Below are positions 56,015-64,000 of a stretch of DNA of 64,000 nucleotides, piece by piece. Source of the stretch: Gammaproteobacteria bacterium (lineage in GTDB: Bacteria > Pseudomonadota > Gammaproteobacteria > Pseudomonadales > Azotimanducaceae). The notes beneath the pieces were generated by a model. That model did no database searches. It was given only the letters and a program-made list of their open reading frames with translations, and was not told the DNA's origin. The stretch spans positions 1 to 64,000 of the forward strand of contig JAPPND010000013.1 in assembly GCA_028818795.1 (NCBI GenBank), in the 5' to 3' direction. A program made the translations under genes and the position numbers. Position 1 is the stretch's first letter. Each line of letters begins with the position of its first letter.

Positions 56015-56060
56015 GGCTCGTGTACCCGCGAGACGCGCCGGGTACCCGCGAGACGCGCTA
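56015..56060 (-). repeat. TAG-linked short repeat at the end of rpsE, tandem copy
   Basis: On the minus strand TAGCGCGTCTCGCGGGTACC, then a second GCGCGTCTCGCGGGTACACG. The first TAG is the rpsE stop. Both units match the rplQ copy. Confidence 0.75.
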
Positions 56061-56561
56061 GGCGGTGAGCTCCTCGACCGTCTTGCCGCGTTTCGCGGCG
56101 ATCATCTGCGGTGACTTCATGCGGGTGATGGCGCGGAACGTCGCCGTCACGACGTTCACCGGATTGGTGGATCCGTAGCACTTGGCGAGCACGTTGCGCA
56201 CCCCCGCGCACTCCAACACGGCCCGCATCTTGTCGCCGGCGATGATGCCCGTGCCCTCGGAGGCCGGCTGCATGTAGATGGTGGATGCGCCAAAGCTCTC
56301 CTTGACGGGGTACCAGATCGTGGTGCCGTTCAACTCGACGTCGACCATGTTGCGGCGGGCCGCCTCGTTCGCCTTCTGGATCGCCATCGGCGTCTCCCGG
56401 GCCTTGCCTCGCCCGAATCCGACGCGGCCCTCGGTATCGCCGACGACGACGAGCGCGGTGACGCCGCGCTGGCGCCCGCCCTTGACGACCTTCACGACGA
56501 AGTTGACGTGGACGACCTTTTCGACCAGGCCCTCTTCCTTGATTTCTTCGGAATAAGCCAT
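56058..56561 (-). CDS. rpsE: 30S ribosomal protein S5
   Basis: 167 residues, the E. coli length. Double-stranded RNA-binding start ([21 protein letters not shown]) and the S5 C-terminal domain with G-T-G-I-I-A-G and [10 protein letters not shown] stop shared with the short repeat. Confidence 0.98.
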   Translation of the reverse strand: MAYSEEIKEEGLVEKVVHVNFVVKVVKGGRQRGVTALVVVGDTEGRVGFGRGKARETPMAIQKANEAARRNMVDVELNGTTIWYPVKESFGASTIYMQPASEGTGIIAGDKMRAVLECAGVRNVLAKCYGSTNPVNVVTATFRAITRMKSPQMIAAKRGKTVEELTA

Positions 56562-56660
56562 GTTTTGCTTTATCTCCGTCGCCCGCGGAACCAGGCTCTC
56601 ACCCGAATCAGCGTGTGATGCCGTATTGTCATCATCATTCGTCCTACCGGCGTTCCACCG

Positions 56661-57050
56661 CTAGAACTCCAATCCCCCGGCGCGCGCCGCCTCGGCCAAG
56701 GCCTTGACCCGGCCGTGGTACTTGTAACCCGAGCGGTCGAAGGCGACTTTTTGCACGCCAGCCGCCACCGCCCGTTCGGCGACAAGGGCGCCGACGGCGC
56801 TTGCTGCATCGACGTTGCCGCCGTTGCCGTTCTTCAGTCCCTTGTCAAGGGTCGAGGCCTGCACCAGGACGCGGTCGCCGCCGTCTTCGGCACCGATCAC
56901 CTGGGCGTACATGTGGCGAGGTGTCCGGTGCACGGTCAGTCGCAGCGAGTTCGACTCCCGGATCTTCATCCGCGTTCGCTTGGCTCGCTTCGCCCGGTTG
57001 ACCTTCCTGGCCCGGCCCGCAGTGCTGTGTTTGAGAGAGCGCCCGGTCAC
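56661..57050 (-). CDS. rplR: 50S ribosomal protein L18
   Basis: 129 residues, about 12 longer than in E. coli at the N-terminus ([10 protein letters not shown]). Core [16 protein letters not shown] and end [19 protein letters not shown] are intact. Binds 5S rRNA. The ATG overlaps rplF by 4 bases. The 99-base gap to rpsE holds no gene. Confidence 0.97.
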   Translation of the reverse strand: MTGRSLKHSTAGRARKVNRAKRAKRTRMKIRESNSLRLTVHRTPRHMYAQVIGAEDGGDRVLVQASTLDKGLKNGNGGNVDAASAVGALVAERAVAAGVQKVAFDRSGYKYHGRVKALAEAARAGGLEF

Positions 57051-57589
57051 TTCTTCTTGCCTTCCTTGCGTCGCACGCGTTCGTTCTGGTAGCGGACGCC
57101 CTTGCCCTTGTAGGGTTCGGGTGGACGAAAACCGCGTATTTCCGCGGCGACCTGTCCCACTAGCTGTTTGTCGATGCCGCTGACCACAATCTCGGTCTGG
57201 CTCGTGGTTTGAACCTCGATGCCTTCCGGCAGTTCGTAATCTATGGGGTGCGAGAAGCCAAGTTGCAAGTTCAATCGTCGACCCCGGGCCTGGGCGCGGT
57301 ATCCGACGCCCTGCAGTTCGAGGCGTTTCTCGAAACCCTCGGACACGCCCACGACCATGCTGTTGACCAACGACCGCGTCGTGCCGGCCAGCGCCTTGGC
57401 GGTTCGCGTCGTGCTCCGGGGAGCAAACGTGACGATATTGTCCTCCCGGTTGACTGCAACCTCGGGCGACACGTTGAGGGAAAGAGAACCCTTGCTTCCC
57501 TTGGCGGTGACCACGGTCACGTCGTAGCCGGCAACGGCAACCTCGACGCCGTCGGGGACTTGCACTGGACTGTTCGCGATTCTGGACAT
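57047..57589 (-). CDS. rplF: 50S ribosomal protein L6
   Basis: 180 residues (E. coli 177). Start [30 protein letters not shown], and the diagnostic [12 protein letters not shown] near the end. Normal spc order between rpsH and rplR. Confidence 0.98.
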   Translation of the reverse strand: MSRIANSPVQVPDGVEVAVAGYDVTVVTAKGSKGSLSLNVSPEVAVNREDNIVTFAPRSTTRTAKALAGTTRSLVNSMVVGVSEGFEKRLELQGVGYRAQARGRRLNLQLGFSHPIDYELPEGIEVQTTSQTEIVVSGIDKQLVGQVAAEIRGFRPPEPYKGKGVRYQNERVRRKEGKKK

Positions 57590-57600
57590 GGGTAGCAGCT

Positions 57601-57993
57601 CTAGAAGACCGTACAGAGTACCTCGCCGCCCACGCCGGCCCGTCGGGCGGCGCGGTCGGTCATGACGCCCAAGTTCGTGCTGACGACGGCGATTCCCAAA
57701 CCACTTCGGACTTCGGGCAGTTCGTCGCAGGGCTTGTAGATGCGCAACCCCGGGCGACTCACCCGGTCTATGTCGGCGATCACGGGTTCGCCGTCGACGT
57801 AGCGCAGGGAGATGCTGAGCACGGCCTTCGTGCCCTCGGTGACTCGGTAGTTGCCGATGTAGCCCTCGTCACGCAGCACCTTGCAGATCGCCGTCTTCAA
57901 CTTGGAACTGGGTAGGTCCACCGATTCGTGATGGGCACGTTGGGCGTTCCTGATCCGGGTCAGGAGATCGGCGATGGGATCCTGCATGCTCAT
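57601..57993 (-). CDS. rpsH: 30S ribosomal protein S8
   Basis: 130 residues, the E. coli length. Start [18 protein letters not shown]-terminal G-I-A-V-V-S-T-N and A-G-V-G-G-E-V-L-C. Binds 16S helix 21 and, in E. coli, represses the spc operon. Confidence 0.98.
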   Translation of the reverse strand: MSMQDPIADLLTRIRNAQRAHHESVDLPSSKLKTAICKVLRDEGYIGNYRVTEGTKAVLSISLRYVDGEPVIADIDRVSRPGLRIYKPCDELPEVRSGLGIAVVSTNLGVMTDRAARRAGVGGEVLCTVF

Positions 57994-58027
57994 GATGGGT
58001 TCGCTAGTCCTGTTCTACGCGCCAAGG

Positions 58028-58333
58028 CTACCAACTCGCCTTGACGAGCCCGGGGATGTCGCCGCGGTTGGCCGCCTCGCGCAGCTTGTTGCGTCCCAAG
58101 CCGAACTTCCGGTAGACGCCCCGGGGTCGTCCGGTTTGGCCGCAGCGGTTGCGCAGCCGCACGGGGGAAGCGTTCCGCGGCAGCTTCTGCAGTTGCTGCT
58201 GGGCCTGCCACCGCTCGGCGTCCGAGGCGCTCCTGTCGCCGACCACCTTTTTCAATGCGGCTCGCTTCGCCGCGTACTTGGCGACGATTTTTTCGCGCTT
58301 CTTTTGGCGCTCTCTGACGGATATTTTCGCCAT
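58028..58333 (-). CDS. rpsN: 30S ribosomal protein S14, zinc-free type
   Basis: 101 residues, the long form without Cys-x2-Cys pairs. Start M-A-K-I-S-V-R-E-R and the end [18 protein letters not shown]. Standard place between rplE and rpsH. Confidence 0.98.
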   Translation of the reverse strand: MAKISVRERQKKREKIVAKYAAKRAALKKVVGDRSASDAERWQAQQQLQKLPRNASPVRLRNRCGQTGRPRGVYRKFGLGRNKLREAANRGDIPGLVKASW

Positions 58334-58359
58334 CGGTTCCTTGTTTCCTCGCGTTGCGG

Positions 58360-58902
58360 TCAGTTGCGGAAAGGGAAGTCGAAGCCCTTGAGCAGCGCCA
58401 GGCCTTCTTCGTCCGTCTTCGCCGTGGTCGTCACGACCACATCCAGACCTCGGATCTTGTCGATCCGGTCGTAGTCGATCTCCGGAAAGACGATCTGTTC
58501 CGAGATCCCCATCGAGAAGTTGCCGCGGCCGTCGAACGAACGCGGGTTCAACCCCCGGAAGTCCCGCATGCGTGGAATGGCGATGCCGATGAGGCGCTCC
58601 ACGAACTCGTACATCCGATTTCGACGCAGCGTGACCTTGCAGCCGACCGGGAAACCCTCGCGGATCTTGAAGCCGGCCTCCGATTTCCTTGCCTTGGTAA
58701 CGATGGGCTGCTGGCCGGCGATCAGCGCCAAGTCCGACACCGCCGCATCCATGGTCTTCCGGTCGCCCACGGCGTCGCCCACGCCCATGTTGAGCGTGAC
58801 CTTGGCGAGACGGGGCGCCTCCATGACCGACCGGTAGTTGAACTGTTCGACCAGGGCCGGCCGGACGTCTTCCAAGTACCTTGCTCTCAAGTCCGACATC
58901 AA
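58360..58902 (-). CDS. rplE: 50S ribosomal protein L5
   Basis: 180 residues. Family motifs [29 protein letters not shown] and [13 protein letters not shown]. Binds 5S rRNA and the P-site tRNA. Starts right after the rplX stop. Confidence 0.98.
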   Translation of the reverse strand: MMSDLRARYLEDVRPALVEQFNYRSVMEAPRLAKVTLNMGVGDAVGDRKTMDAAVSDLALIAGQQPIVTKARKSEAGFKIREGFPVGCKVTLRRNRMYEFVERLIGIAIPRMRDFRGLNPRSFDGRGNFSMGISEQIVFPEIDYDRIDKIRGLDVVVTTTAKTDEEGLALLKGFDFPFRN

Positions 58903-59223
58903 TTAATCGTCCTCGTCCACCAGCGTGTTGGTGGACTTGAAGTAGCGCACCCGTTTGCCGTCCTCTTCGCGGATGCCCACCCGGTCGGCCTTGTCGGTCT
59001 CGGGATTGACGATCGCCACATTGGAGACTGCGATGGGTGCCTCGATGTCCTTGATTCCGCCGGGATCGTTGTTGACCGGATTTGCCCGGGCGTGCTTCTT
59101 CACCAGGTTGATCCCCGAGACAAGCAGCTTGTCCTTGGACACGATCTGCAGCACCTCGCCGCGCTTGCCCCTGTCGCGTCCCGCGATGACGACGACTTCG
59201 TCCTGCTTTCTTATCTTTCGCAT
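58903..59223 (-). CDS. rplX: 50S ribosomal protein L24
   Basis: 106 residues from the ATG at 59223 ([15 protein letters not shown]). KOW motif [10 protein letters not shown]. Longer 5' frame is not used because it would enter rplN. Its stop abuts the rplE start. Confidence 0.97.
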   Translation of the reverse strand: MRKIRKQDEVVVIAGRDRGKRGEVLQIVSKDKLLVSGINLVKKHARANPVNNDPGGIKDIEAPIAVSNVAIVNPETDKADRVGIREEDGKRVRYFKSTNTLVDEDD

Positions 59224-59243
59224 GTGGAGCACTACCGCGTCTG

Positions 59244-59612
59244 TTAGAGCACTTCCGGTGCGAGGGAAGCGATCCGCATGAAACGCTCGCTGCGCAGTTC
59301 CCGGGTGACCGGTCCGAAGATGCGCGTGCCCACGGGTTGCAGTCCGGCCGTCAACAGCACGGCCGCATTCTGATCGAATCGGATCAGCGACCCGTCCGGT
59401 CGGCGGACGCCGTGCTTCGTGCGCACCACCACGGCGTTCATGACCTGGCCTTTGCGCACCCGACCGCGAGGTATGGCTTCCTTGACGGTCACCTTGACGA
59501 CGTCGCCGATGCCCGCATAGCGCCGCCGGGAGCCGCCGAGAACCTTGATGCACTGCACGCGGCGCGCGCCGCTGTTGTCGGCGATATCGAGCATGGTCTG
59601 GGCCTGGATCAT
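59244..59612 (-). CDS. rplN: 50S ribosomal protein L14
   Basis: 122 residues from the ATG at 59612 ([17 protein letters not shown]). Family end [13 protein letters not shown]. This is the docking site for RsfS, whose gene is also in the window. Confidence 0.98.
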   Translation of the reverse strand: MIQAQTMLDIADNSGARRVQCIKVLGGSRRRYAGIGDVVKVTVKEAIPRGRVRKGQVMNAVVVRTKHGVRRPDGSLIRFDQNAAVLLTAGLQPVGTRIFGPVTRELRSERFMRIASLAPEVL

Positions 59613-59629
59613 CGTTGCGTCTTCAACCT

Positions 59630-60058
59630 CTACGCCACCGACTCGTCCCGGCCGGTGCCGAGCGTCTCGGTTTCGCGCATGCGCTCCACGACGCGCCCGA
59701 GGGTCCACGACTTGGTCTTCGAGATCGGGCGCGTCTCGACGATGGTCACGACATCGCCGACCTGGCAGGTGTTGGCCTCGTCGTGGGCGGCAATCTTGGT
59801 CGACCGCCGGATGAACTTGCCGTACACGGGATGCTTGACGCGACGTTCCAGGAGAACGGTGATGGTCTTGTCGGCCTTGTTGGAGACCACCGTGCCGGTG
59901 CTCTCGCGCGTAGCCGGTGCCCCGCCTTGCACCGATTCGGCAGATTCGGTGTCAGGGGCCTCATCGGTCGTTACGTCGGCGACGAGGGACTCATCGTTCA
60001 CTTCGGCGGATGCCGCCTCGTCGTCCTCTACCGGTGTGCCGGTCTGTTCGTCAGGCAC
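59630..60058 (-). CDS. rpsQ: 30S ribosomal protein S17 with an acidic N-terminal extension
   Basis: 142 residues against the usual 80-90. The S17 fold starts near residue 52 ([13 protein letters not shown]) and runs to W-T-L-G-R-V-V. The first 50 residues are Glu-, Asp-, Ser- and Ala-rich with no positive patch. No ATG, GTG or TTG lies at the conventional start, so the extension is probably made. It overlaps rpmC by 8 bases. Confidence 0.93.
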   Translation of the reverse strand: MPDEQTGTPVEDDEAASAEVNDESLVADVTTDEAPDTESAESVQGGAPATRESTGTVVSNKADKTITVLLERRVKHPVYGKFIRRSTKIAAHDEANTCQVGDVVTIVETRPISKTKSWTLGRVVERMRETETLGTGRDESVA

Positions 60059-60251
60059 TTGCCTTCTCCCGGATCAGTGTCTTCACCCGCGCGATGTCCC
60101 GCCGGGTGCGCGTTAGCAGGTGGGTTTGCGGCAATAGTTCGCTAGCACGTTGCATGCGTAGCTGGAACTGTTCCTTGCGCAGTCGCACGAGCTCCTCCCC
60201 CAGTTCCTCGAGGGTCTGGTCTCGCAGATCCTTCAGTTCCTCCGCCTTCAC
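60051..60251 (-). CDS. rpmC: 50S ribosomal protein L29
   Basis: 66 residues from the GTG at 60251 (M-K-A-E-E-L-K-D-L). Two-helix L29 with E-Q-F-Q-L-R-M-Q and R-R-D-I-A-R-V-K-T. It normally abuts or overlaps rplP; here 151 bases with element E6 intervene. Confidence 0.95.
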   Translation of the reverse strand: MKAEELKDLRDQTLEELGEELVRLRKEQFQLRMQRASELLPQTHLLTRTRRDIARVKTLIREKASA

Positions 60252-60285
60252 ATCGTCCCCCTGTGACACGAACGTTGAAGGGGCC

Positions 60286-60376
60286 GTAGGGGACGGGCTT
60301 GTCCCGTCCCGCGGAACCACTCGGCGTGTCTTCGGGCGACCGCGCGCCCTGGCGGGCGCGTTAGGGTCGCCCCTAC
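60286..60376. mobile_element. MITE-like repeat element with GTAGGGG ends, copy E6, inside the S10 operon
   Basis: 91 bases from GTAGGGGACGGGCTTGTCCC to GGGTCGCCCCTAC, with the internal CGCGCGCCCTGGCGGGCGCG hairpin. It lies in the rpmC-rplP gap. Ends and hairpins are as in E1-E3. Confidence 0.85.
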
Positions 60377-60402
60377 GCGTCCATTCAGTCCCGTCATGTT
60401 CA

Positions 60403-60816
60403 TCAGAACAGCGACCGCTTGACGAAAGCTGTCTGAAAGGGCAGCTTGGCCGCCGCGAGCGCGAGTGCTTCCCGGGCGACGCTTTCCGCAACGCCCTCCA
60501 TCTCGTAGAGGATGCGGCCGGGCTGTACCTGGGCGACCCAGTACTCGACGCCGCCCTTGCCCTTTCCCTGGCGCACTTCGAGCGGCTTCTTGGTGATCGG
60601 CTTGTCCGGGAACACGCGAATCCACACCTTGCCGCCGCGCCGTACATGCCGCGTCATGGCGCGGCGTCCGGCTTCGATCTGCCGGGCAGTCATGCGTCCG
60701 CGGCCGGTGGCCTTCAGGCCGTATTCGCCGAAGCTGACCCGGTTGCCACGTTGGGCCAGGCCGCGGTTGCGGCCCTTCTGCTGTTTCCGGAATTTGGTTC
60801 GCTTAGGCTGCAGCAT
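60403..60816 (-). CDS. rplP: 50S ribosomal protein L16
   Basis: 137 residues. Start [32 protein letters not shown] and [11 protein letters not shown] are canonical. Follows rpsC by 32 bases. Confidence 0.98.
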   Translation of the reverse strand: MLQPKRTKFRKQQKGRNRGLAQRGNRVSFGEYGLKATGRGRMTARQIEAGRRAMTRHVRRGGKVWIRVFPDKPITKKPLEVRQGKGKGGVEYWVAQVQPGRILYEMEGVAESVAREALALAAAKLPFQTAFVKRSLF

Positions 60817-60848
60817 GTTGCTCTATGACCCGTTCGGCACGACGCCTT

Positions 60849-61514
60849 TCAGCGCGCAAGCGCGACGTCGCGGTTCTCCGGCTCGTCACCCAGTATCTCG
60901 CCCTTGAAGATCCAGACCTTGACGCCAATGATCCCGTAGGTCGTCATGGCTTCTGCGGTGGCGTAGTCGATATCGGCACGCAGGGTGTGCAGGGGGACAC
61001 GCCCCTCGGCGTAGACTTCGGCCCTTGCGATGTCGTTGCCGTTGAGCCTTCCCGCAACGCGCACCTTGATCCCCTTTGCGCCGAGGCGCATGGCGTTCTG
61101 CATCGCTCGCCGCATGGCTCGTTGGTGACGCACGCGCCGTTCGAGTTGCTGGGCGACGTTTTGCGCCACCAGCAGCGCGTCGACTTCCGGCTTGCGGATC
61201 TCCTCGACGTTGATGTGTACGGGGACGCCCATCTTGCGTGTCACCTGGGCGCGCAGGCGCTCCACGTCTTCGCCCTTCTTGCCGATCACGATGCCGGGCC
61301 GCGCCGTGTGAACCGTGATCCGCGCGGTCTGGGCCAAACGCTCGATCTCGATCCGGCTGACGGATGCGGCCGCCAATTGGGTCGAGATGAACTCGCGAAC
61401 TTCGAGGTCGTTCAGCAGATAGTCGGCATAGTCCTTCTTCGTCGCGTACCACACGGAGGCGTGGTCCTTGATGATCCCGAGGCGCAGGCCCGTGGGGCTG
61501 ACTTTCTGTCCCAT
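60849..61514 (-). CDS. rpsC: 30S ribosomal protein S3
   Basis: 221 residues. Start [13 protein letters not shown]; the KH type II loop is V-I-G-K-K-G-E-D-V near residue 65; the C-terminal S3 domain ends K-V-W-I-F-K-G-E. Normal S10 order between rplV and rplP. Confidence 0.98.
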   Translation of the reverse strand: MGQKVSPTGLRLGIIKDHASVWYATKKDYADYLLNDLEVREFISTQLAAASVSRIEIERLAQTARITVHTARPGIVIGKKGEDVERLRAQVTRKMGVPVHINVEEIRKPEVDALLVAQNVAQQLERRVRHQRAMRRAMQNAMRLGAKGIKVRVAGRLNGNDIARAEVYAEGRVPLHTLRADIDYATAEAMTTYGIIGVKVWIFKGEILGDEPENRDVALAR

Positions 61515-61530
61515 GCTATTCCCGCCCTAG

Positions 61531-61863
61531 TCAGTCGTCCGACACCGTCACGGTTACGTGGCTGGTGCGCTTGAATATCCGATCGATGCGGCCCCTGGCA
61601 CGTGGCCTGCCGCGCTTCATGGTTCGCCCCTCGTTGACGTAGATGCTCGAAACCTTGAGTTCGTCGACGTCGGCGCCTTCGTTGTTCTCCGCGTTCGCGA
61701 TGGCTGATTCCAGGACCTTGCGCACGAGCATTGCCCCCTTACCCGTGCTGTAGTGCAGGAAGTCCAGCGCCACGCCGACTTCCTTGCCGCGCAACTGGTC
61801 AGCGACTAGGCGGACCTTGCGTGGCGAGATGGGCAGTCGCTTGGCCGTAGCACTCACTTCCAT
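61531..61863 (-). CDS. rplV: 50S ribosomal protein L22
   Basis: 110 residues from the ATG at 61863 (M-E-V-S-A-T-A-K-R), the exact E. coli length; a GTG five codons upstream is possible. Motifs [14 protein letters not shown] and L-E-S-A-I-A-N-A-E. The loop lines the exit tunnel. Confidence 0.97.
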   Translation of the reverse strand: MEVSATAKRLPISPRKVRLVADQLRGKEVGVALDFLHYSTGKGAMLVRKVLESAIANAENNEGADVDELKVSSIYVNEGRTMKRGRPRARGRIDRIFKRTSHVTVTVSDD

Positions 61864-61901
61864 GATGTTCACCGACACTTGCTCTTGGGATGGACCGGTG
61901 A

Positions 61902-62177
61902 TCAGCGCCGCGCCTTGCGGTCGGCTGCGTGGCCCCGAAACGTCCGGGTCGGCGCGAATTCGCCGAGCTTGTGGCCCACCATGTCCTCGGAAACGAAAAC
62001 CGGTACATGCTGTCGTCCGTTGTGGACGGCTATGGTGAGTCCCACCATGTCGGGCACGATCATGGATCGTCTCGACCAGGTCCGAATGGGTCGCCGATCC
62101 TTGTTGGCGGCGGCTTCGGCTACCTTGCCTATCAGGTGCAGGTCCACGAACGGGCCCTTTCGCAACGCCCTCGGCAT
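61902..62177 (-). CDS. rpsS: 30S ribosomal protein S19
   Basis: 91 residues. Start [26 protein letters not shown] and [13 protein letters not shown]. Located between rplB and rplV. Confidence 0.98.
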   Translation of the reverse strand: MPRALRKGPFVDLHLIGKVAEAAANKDRRPIRTWSRRSMIVPDMVGLTIAVHNGRQHVPVFVSEDMVGHKLGEFAPTRTFRGHAADRKARR

Positions 62178-62181
62178 CCTT

Positions 62182-63054
62182 CTACCTCCTGGACCCGCCG
62201 CGCCGACGAACGATCAGTCGGTCGGTTCGTTTGTTCTTGCGCGTCTTGAAGCCCTTGGTGGGTACGCCCGTGGGCGAAACGGGATGACGGCCACCGGATG
62301 ACTTGCCTTCCCCGCCGCCATGGGGATGGTCCACCGGGTTCATGGCAACCCCGCGCACCGTCGGGCGGACGCCGCGCCATCGCTTGGCGCCGGCCTTGCC
62401 CAGCGAACGCAGGTTGTGTTCGCTGTTGCCGACTTCGCCCAAGGTTGCCCGGCATTCGACGGGCACCTGGCGCATCTCCCCCGAGCGGAGGCGAAGCAAC
62501 GCGTGGGAACCTTCCCGGGCGACGAACTGGCAGGACGAACCGGCGCTGCGCGACAACTGCGCACCCTTGCCGGGTTTGAGTTCTACGCAGTGGACCACGC
62601 TACCGACGGGTACGTTGCGCAGCGGCATCGCGTTCCCCGGTCGGATTGGGGCGGTCGAACCGGACATCACCTGGTCACCGGGGCGCAAGCCGCGGGGTGC
62701 CACGATGTAGCGGTACTCCCCGTCGGCGTATTTCAACAGCGCGATGTTGGCGGTGCGGTTCGGATCGTATTCGAGGCGGGCGACCGTTGCGCGGATGCCG
62801 TCCTTGTCGCGCTTGAAATCGATCTTGCGGTAGTGCTGCTTGTGGCCGCCGCCACGGTGCCGCGTCGTGATCCGACCGGCCGTGTTGCGACCGCCTGTAT
62901 GGCTCTGCTTCTCGACAAGCGGCTTGTAGGGCGATCCCTTGTGCAACGACGGGTCGACGACCTTCACGACGAAGCGGCGTCCGGGGGAGGTGGGCTTGGC
63001 CTTCACGACGGGCACTCTTAACCCCATTGTCCGCGTTGCAACGTTGGTCGACAT
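62182..63054 (-). CDS. rplB: 50S ribosomal protein L2
   Basis: 290 residues from the ATG at 63054; the ATG at 63027 ([11 protein letters not shown]) would give 281, closer to the usual 273. OB and SH3-like domains; the peptidyl-transferase-near loop is [14 protein letters not shown]. Basic end R-R-R-G-G-S-R-R. Confidence 0.98.
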   Translation of the reverse strand: MSTNVATRTMGLRVPVVKAKPTSPGRRFVVKVVDPSLHKGSPYKPLVEKQSHTGGRNTAGRITTRHRGGGHKQHYRKIDFKRDKDGIRATVARLEYDPNRTANIALLKYADGEYRYIVAPRGLRPGDQVMSGSTAPIRPGNAMPLRNVPVGSVVHCVELKPGKGAQLSRSAGSSCQFVAREGSHALLRLRSGEMRQVPVECRATLGEVGNSEHNLRSLGKAGAKRWRGVRPTVRGVAMNPVDHPHGGGEGKSSGGRHPVSPTGVPTKGFKTRKNKRTDRLIVRRRGGSRR

Positions 63055-63109
63055 GCAGGCTTTGGGATGACGTCCTGGCCCGTGCCGCTGATCGGATTGT
63101 GTGCCACCG

Positions 63110-63421
63110 CTAGTTCCCCACCGCCATGTAGTCGAGGTTCTCTCCTTCGGCGAGGCGGATATACGCCTTCTTCCACCCGGCGAGTTTCGTCATCGAACCG
63201 CGAACGGTCCGCCTGCGCTTGCCCTTGACGTTCAGCGTGGTGACGTTCGCGACCTTGACGTTGAACAGGGACTCGACCGCCGATTTGATTTCGCGCTTGG
63301 TGGCGTCCCTGGCGACCTTGAAGGCGTACTGGTTGCTCGACTCGCCGAGGTCCGTCACCTTCTCGGTGATATGGGGTTCGATCAGCACGGCGTAGCGGCG
63401 TTCTTCGGGTCCGAGGCTCAC
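63110..63421 (-). CDS. rplW: 50S ribosomal protein L23
   Basis: 103 residues from the GTG at 63421 ([21 protein letters not shown]), overlapping the rplD stop as [14 protein letters not shown] tail region present. It docks trigger factor and SRP at the tunnel exit. Confidence 0.97.
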   Translation of the reverse strand: MSLGPEERRYAVLIEPHITEKVTDLGESSNQYAFKVARDATKREIKSAVESLFNVKVANVTTLNVKGKRRRTVRGSMTKLAGWKKAYIRLAEGENLDYMAVGN

Positions 63422-64000
63422 GACAACCGCTCCTCGATGACCTTGAGGGCGGGGACGGTGGCGATCACCTTTTCGTGGGCAAGCAGGCAAACCGGGTCGA
63501 TGGCCGCAACGTTTCGCACCTCGACGCCGGGCAGGTTGCGGGCTGCCAGTTCAAGGTTCCTATCGGACTCGACGGTCAGGATCAGAATGTCCTCGACCCC
63601 TAGTTCGTCGAGCCGGTTGGCGAGGAGCTTGGTCTTGGGAGAGTCGAGGGAGAGGGCGGCGGGAGAGGAGAGGGAGACGAGGCGGTTCTGGCGGAGGAGT
63701 TCGGAAAAAATACAGCGGATCGCGCCTTGGAACATCTTGCGGTTCAGTTTCTGGGAATGATCCGCCGGCCGCGCCGCAAACGTGCGGCCGCCACCCACCC
63801 AGATCGGGCTGCGAATCGAACCCGCCCGGGCGCGACCCGTGCGTTTCTGCCGCCACGGTTTGCGTCCCCCGCCACGGGCGTCTGAACGGGATTTCTGTGC
63901 CTTGCTGCCGCTGCGCGCACCGGCAAGCCAGGCCACGACGGCCTGGTGCACCAGGGGCTCGTTGAACTCCCGGCCGAATGCCGCTTCGGAGACTTGCACC
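63418..64000 (-). CDS. rplD: 50S ribosomal protein L4, 5' end outside the window
   Basis: 193 or so residues are visible: [43 protein letters not shown] and a normal end. About 12 N-terminal residues seen in relatives lie past position 64000. In E. coli, L4 represses this operon. Confidence 0.96.
   Translation of the reverse strand, partial: VQVSEAAFGREFNEPLVHQAVVAWLAGARSGSKAQKSRSDARGGGRKPWRQKRTGRARAGSIRSPIWVGGGRTFAARPADHSQKLNRKMFQGAIRCIFSELLRQNRLVSLSSPAALSLDSPKTKLLANRLDELGVEDILILTVESDRNLELAARNLPGVEVRNVAAIDPVCLLAHEKVIATVPALKVIEERLS

Overview
The window is GC-rich (roughly 60-65 %), densely coding chromosomal DNA of a gammaproteobacterium. The evidence is gene content and order: the lolB / prfA-prmC / rplY-pth-ychF neighbourhood, the nadD-rsfS-rlmH-mrdA-rodA-mltB-rlpA-dacA-lipB envelope cluster, a TonB-dependent receptor, RND efflux, and an uninterrupted S10-spc-alpha ribosomal block from rplD to rplQ. 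I cannot assign a genus. The many non-ATG starts, 4-base overlaps and MITE-like repeats suggest an uncultured, probably marine or host-associated lineage; that part is inference.

Layout. 0.2-9 kb: a small lipoprotein, an RND adaptor/pump pair, a DUF3750 protein, a PA0069-type radical SAM protein, a VapBC pair and a glutathione transferase. 9-15 kb: an alpha/beta-hydrolase, a VOC protein with a CbbQ/CbbO-like MoxR-VWA pair, and a Bax inhibitor-1 protein. 15.3-24.9 kb: tRNA-Met, a DUF1801 pair, ychF-pth-rplY, tRNA-Gln, lolB, prfA-prmC, an inserted bpsA-like gene with an integrase relic, and moeB. 25-31.3 kb: TonB receptor, a membrane protein and uvrA. 31.5-44.2 kb: ssb, uppP, a LON-domain protein, the envelope cluster and a sulfatase. 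44.3-50.6 kb is the accessory region: a tyrosine recombinase bracketed by a perfect 16-bp inverted repeat, a three-gene operon for one secreted and two small membrane proteins, a cluster of decayed REP-associated (Y1) transposases with their repeats, and an AbiEii-like nucleotidyltransferase with an overlapping partner. 50.7-64 kb: the ribosomal block, all on the minus strand, ending inside rplD at the window edge.

How genes work together: mrdA/rodA (elongation), mltB/rlpA/dacA (remodelling) and uppP (lipid carrier recycling) form the peptidoglycan set; nadD, rsfS and rlmH, and prfA/prmC, pth, ychF and rplY serve NAD synthesis and translation. The CbbQ/CbbO-like pair is a putative metalloenzyme-activating machine whose client is not in the window.

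The most unusual signals are: (1) a MITE-like family with GTAGGGG ends that has entered two gaps of the ribosomal operon (rpsE-rpmD and rpmC-rplP) and supplies the uppP stop codon; (2) a second short repeat, TAGCGCGTCTCGCGGGTA, whose first three bases are the stop codons of rplQ and rpsE; (3) the recombinase flanked by inverted sites, a possible self-inverting switch next to the three-gene operon; (4) the prfA/lolB/rplY region without hemA, ispE and prs, and with a bpsA-like gene inserted between prmC and moeB. No CRISPR array, rRNA gene or replication origin was seen.
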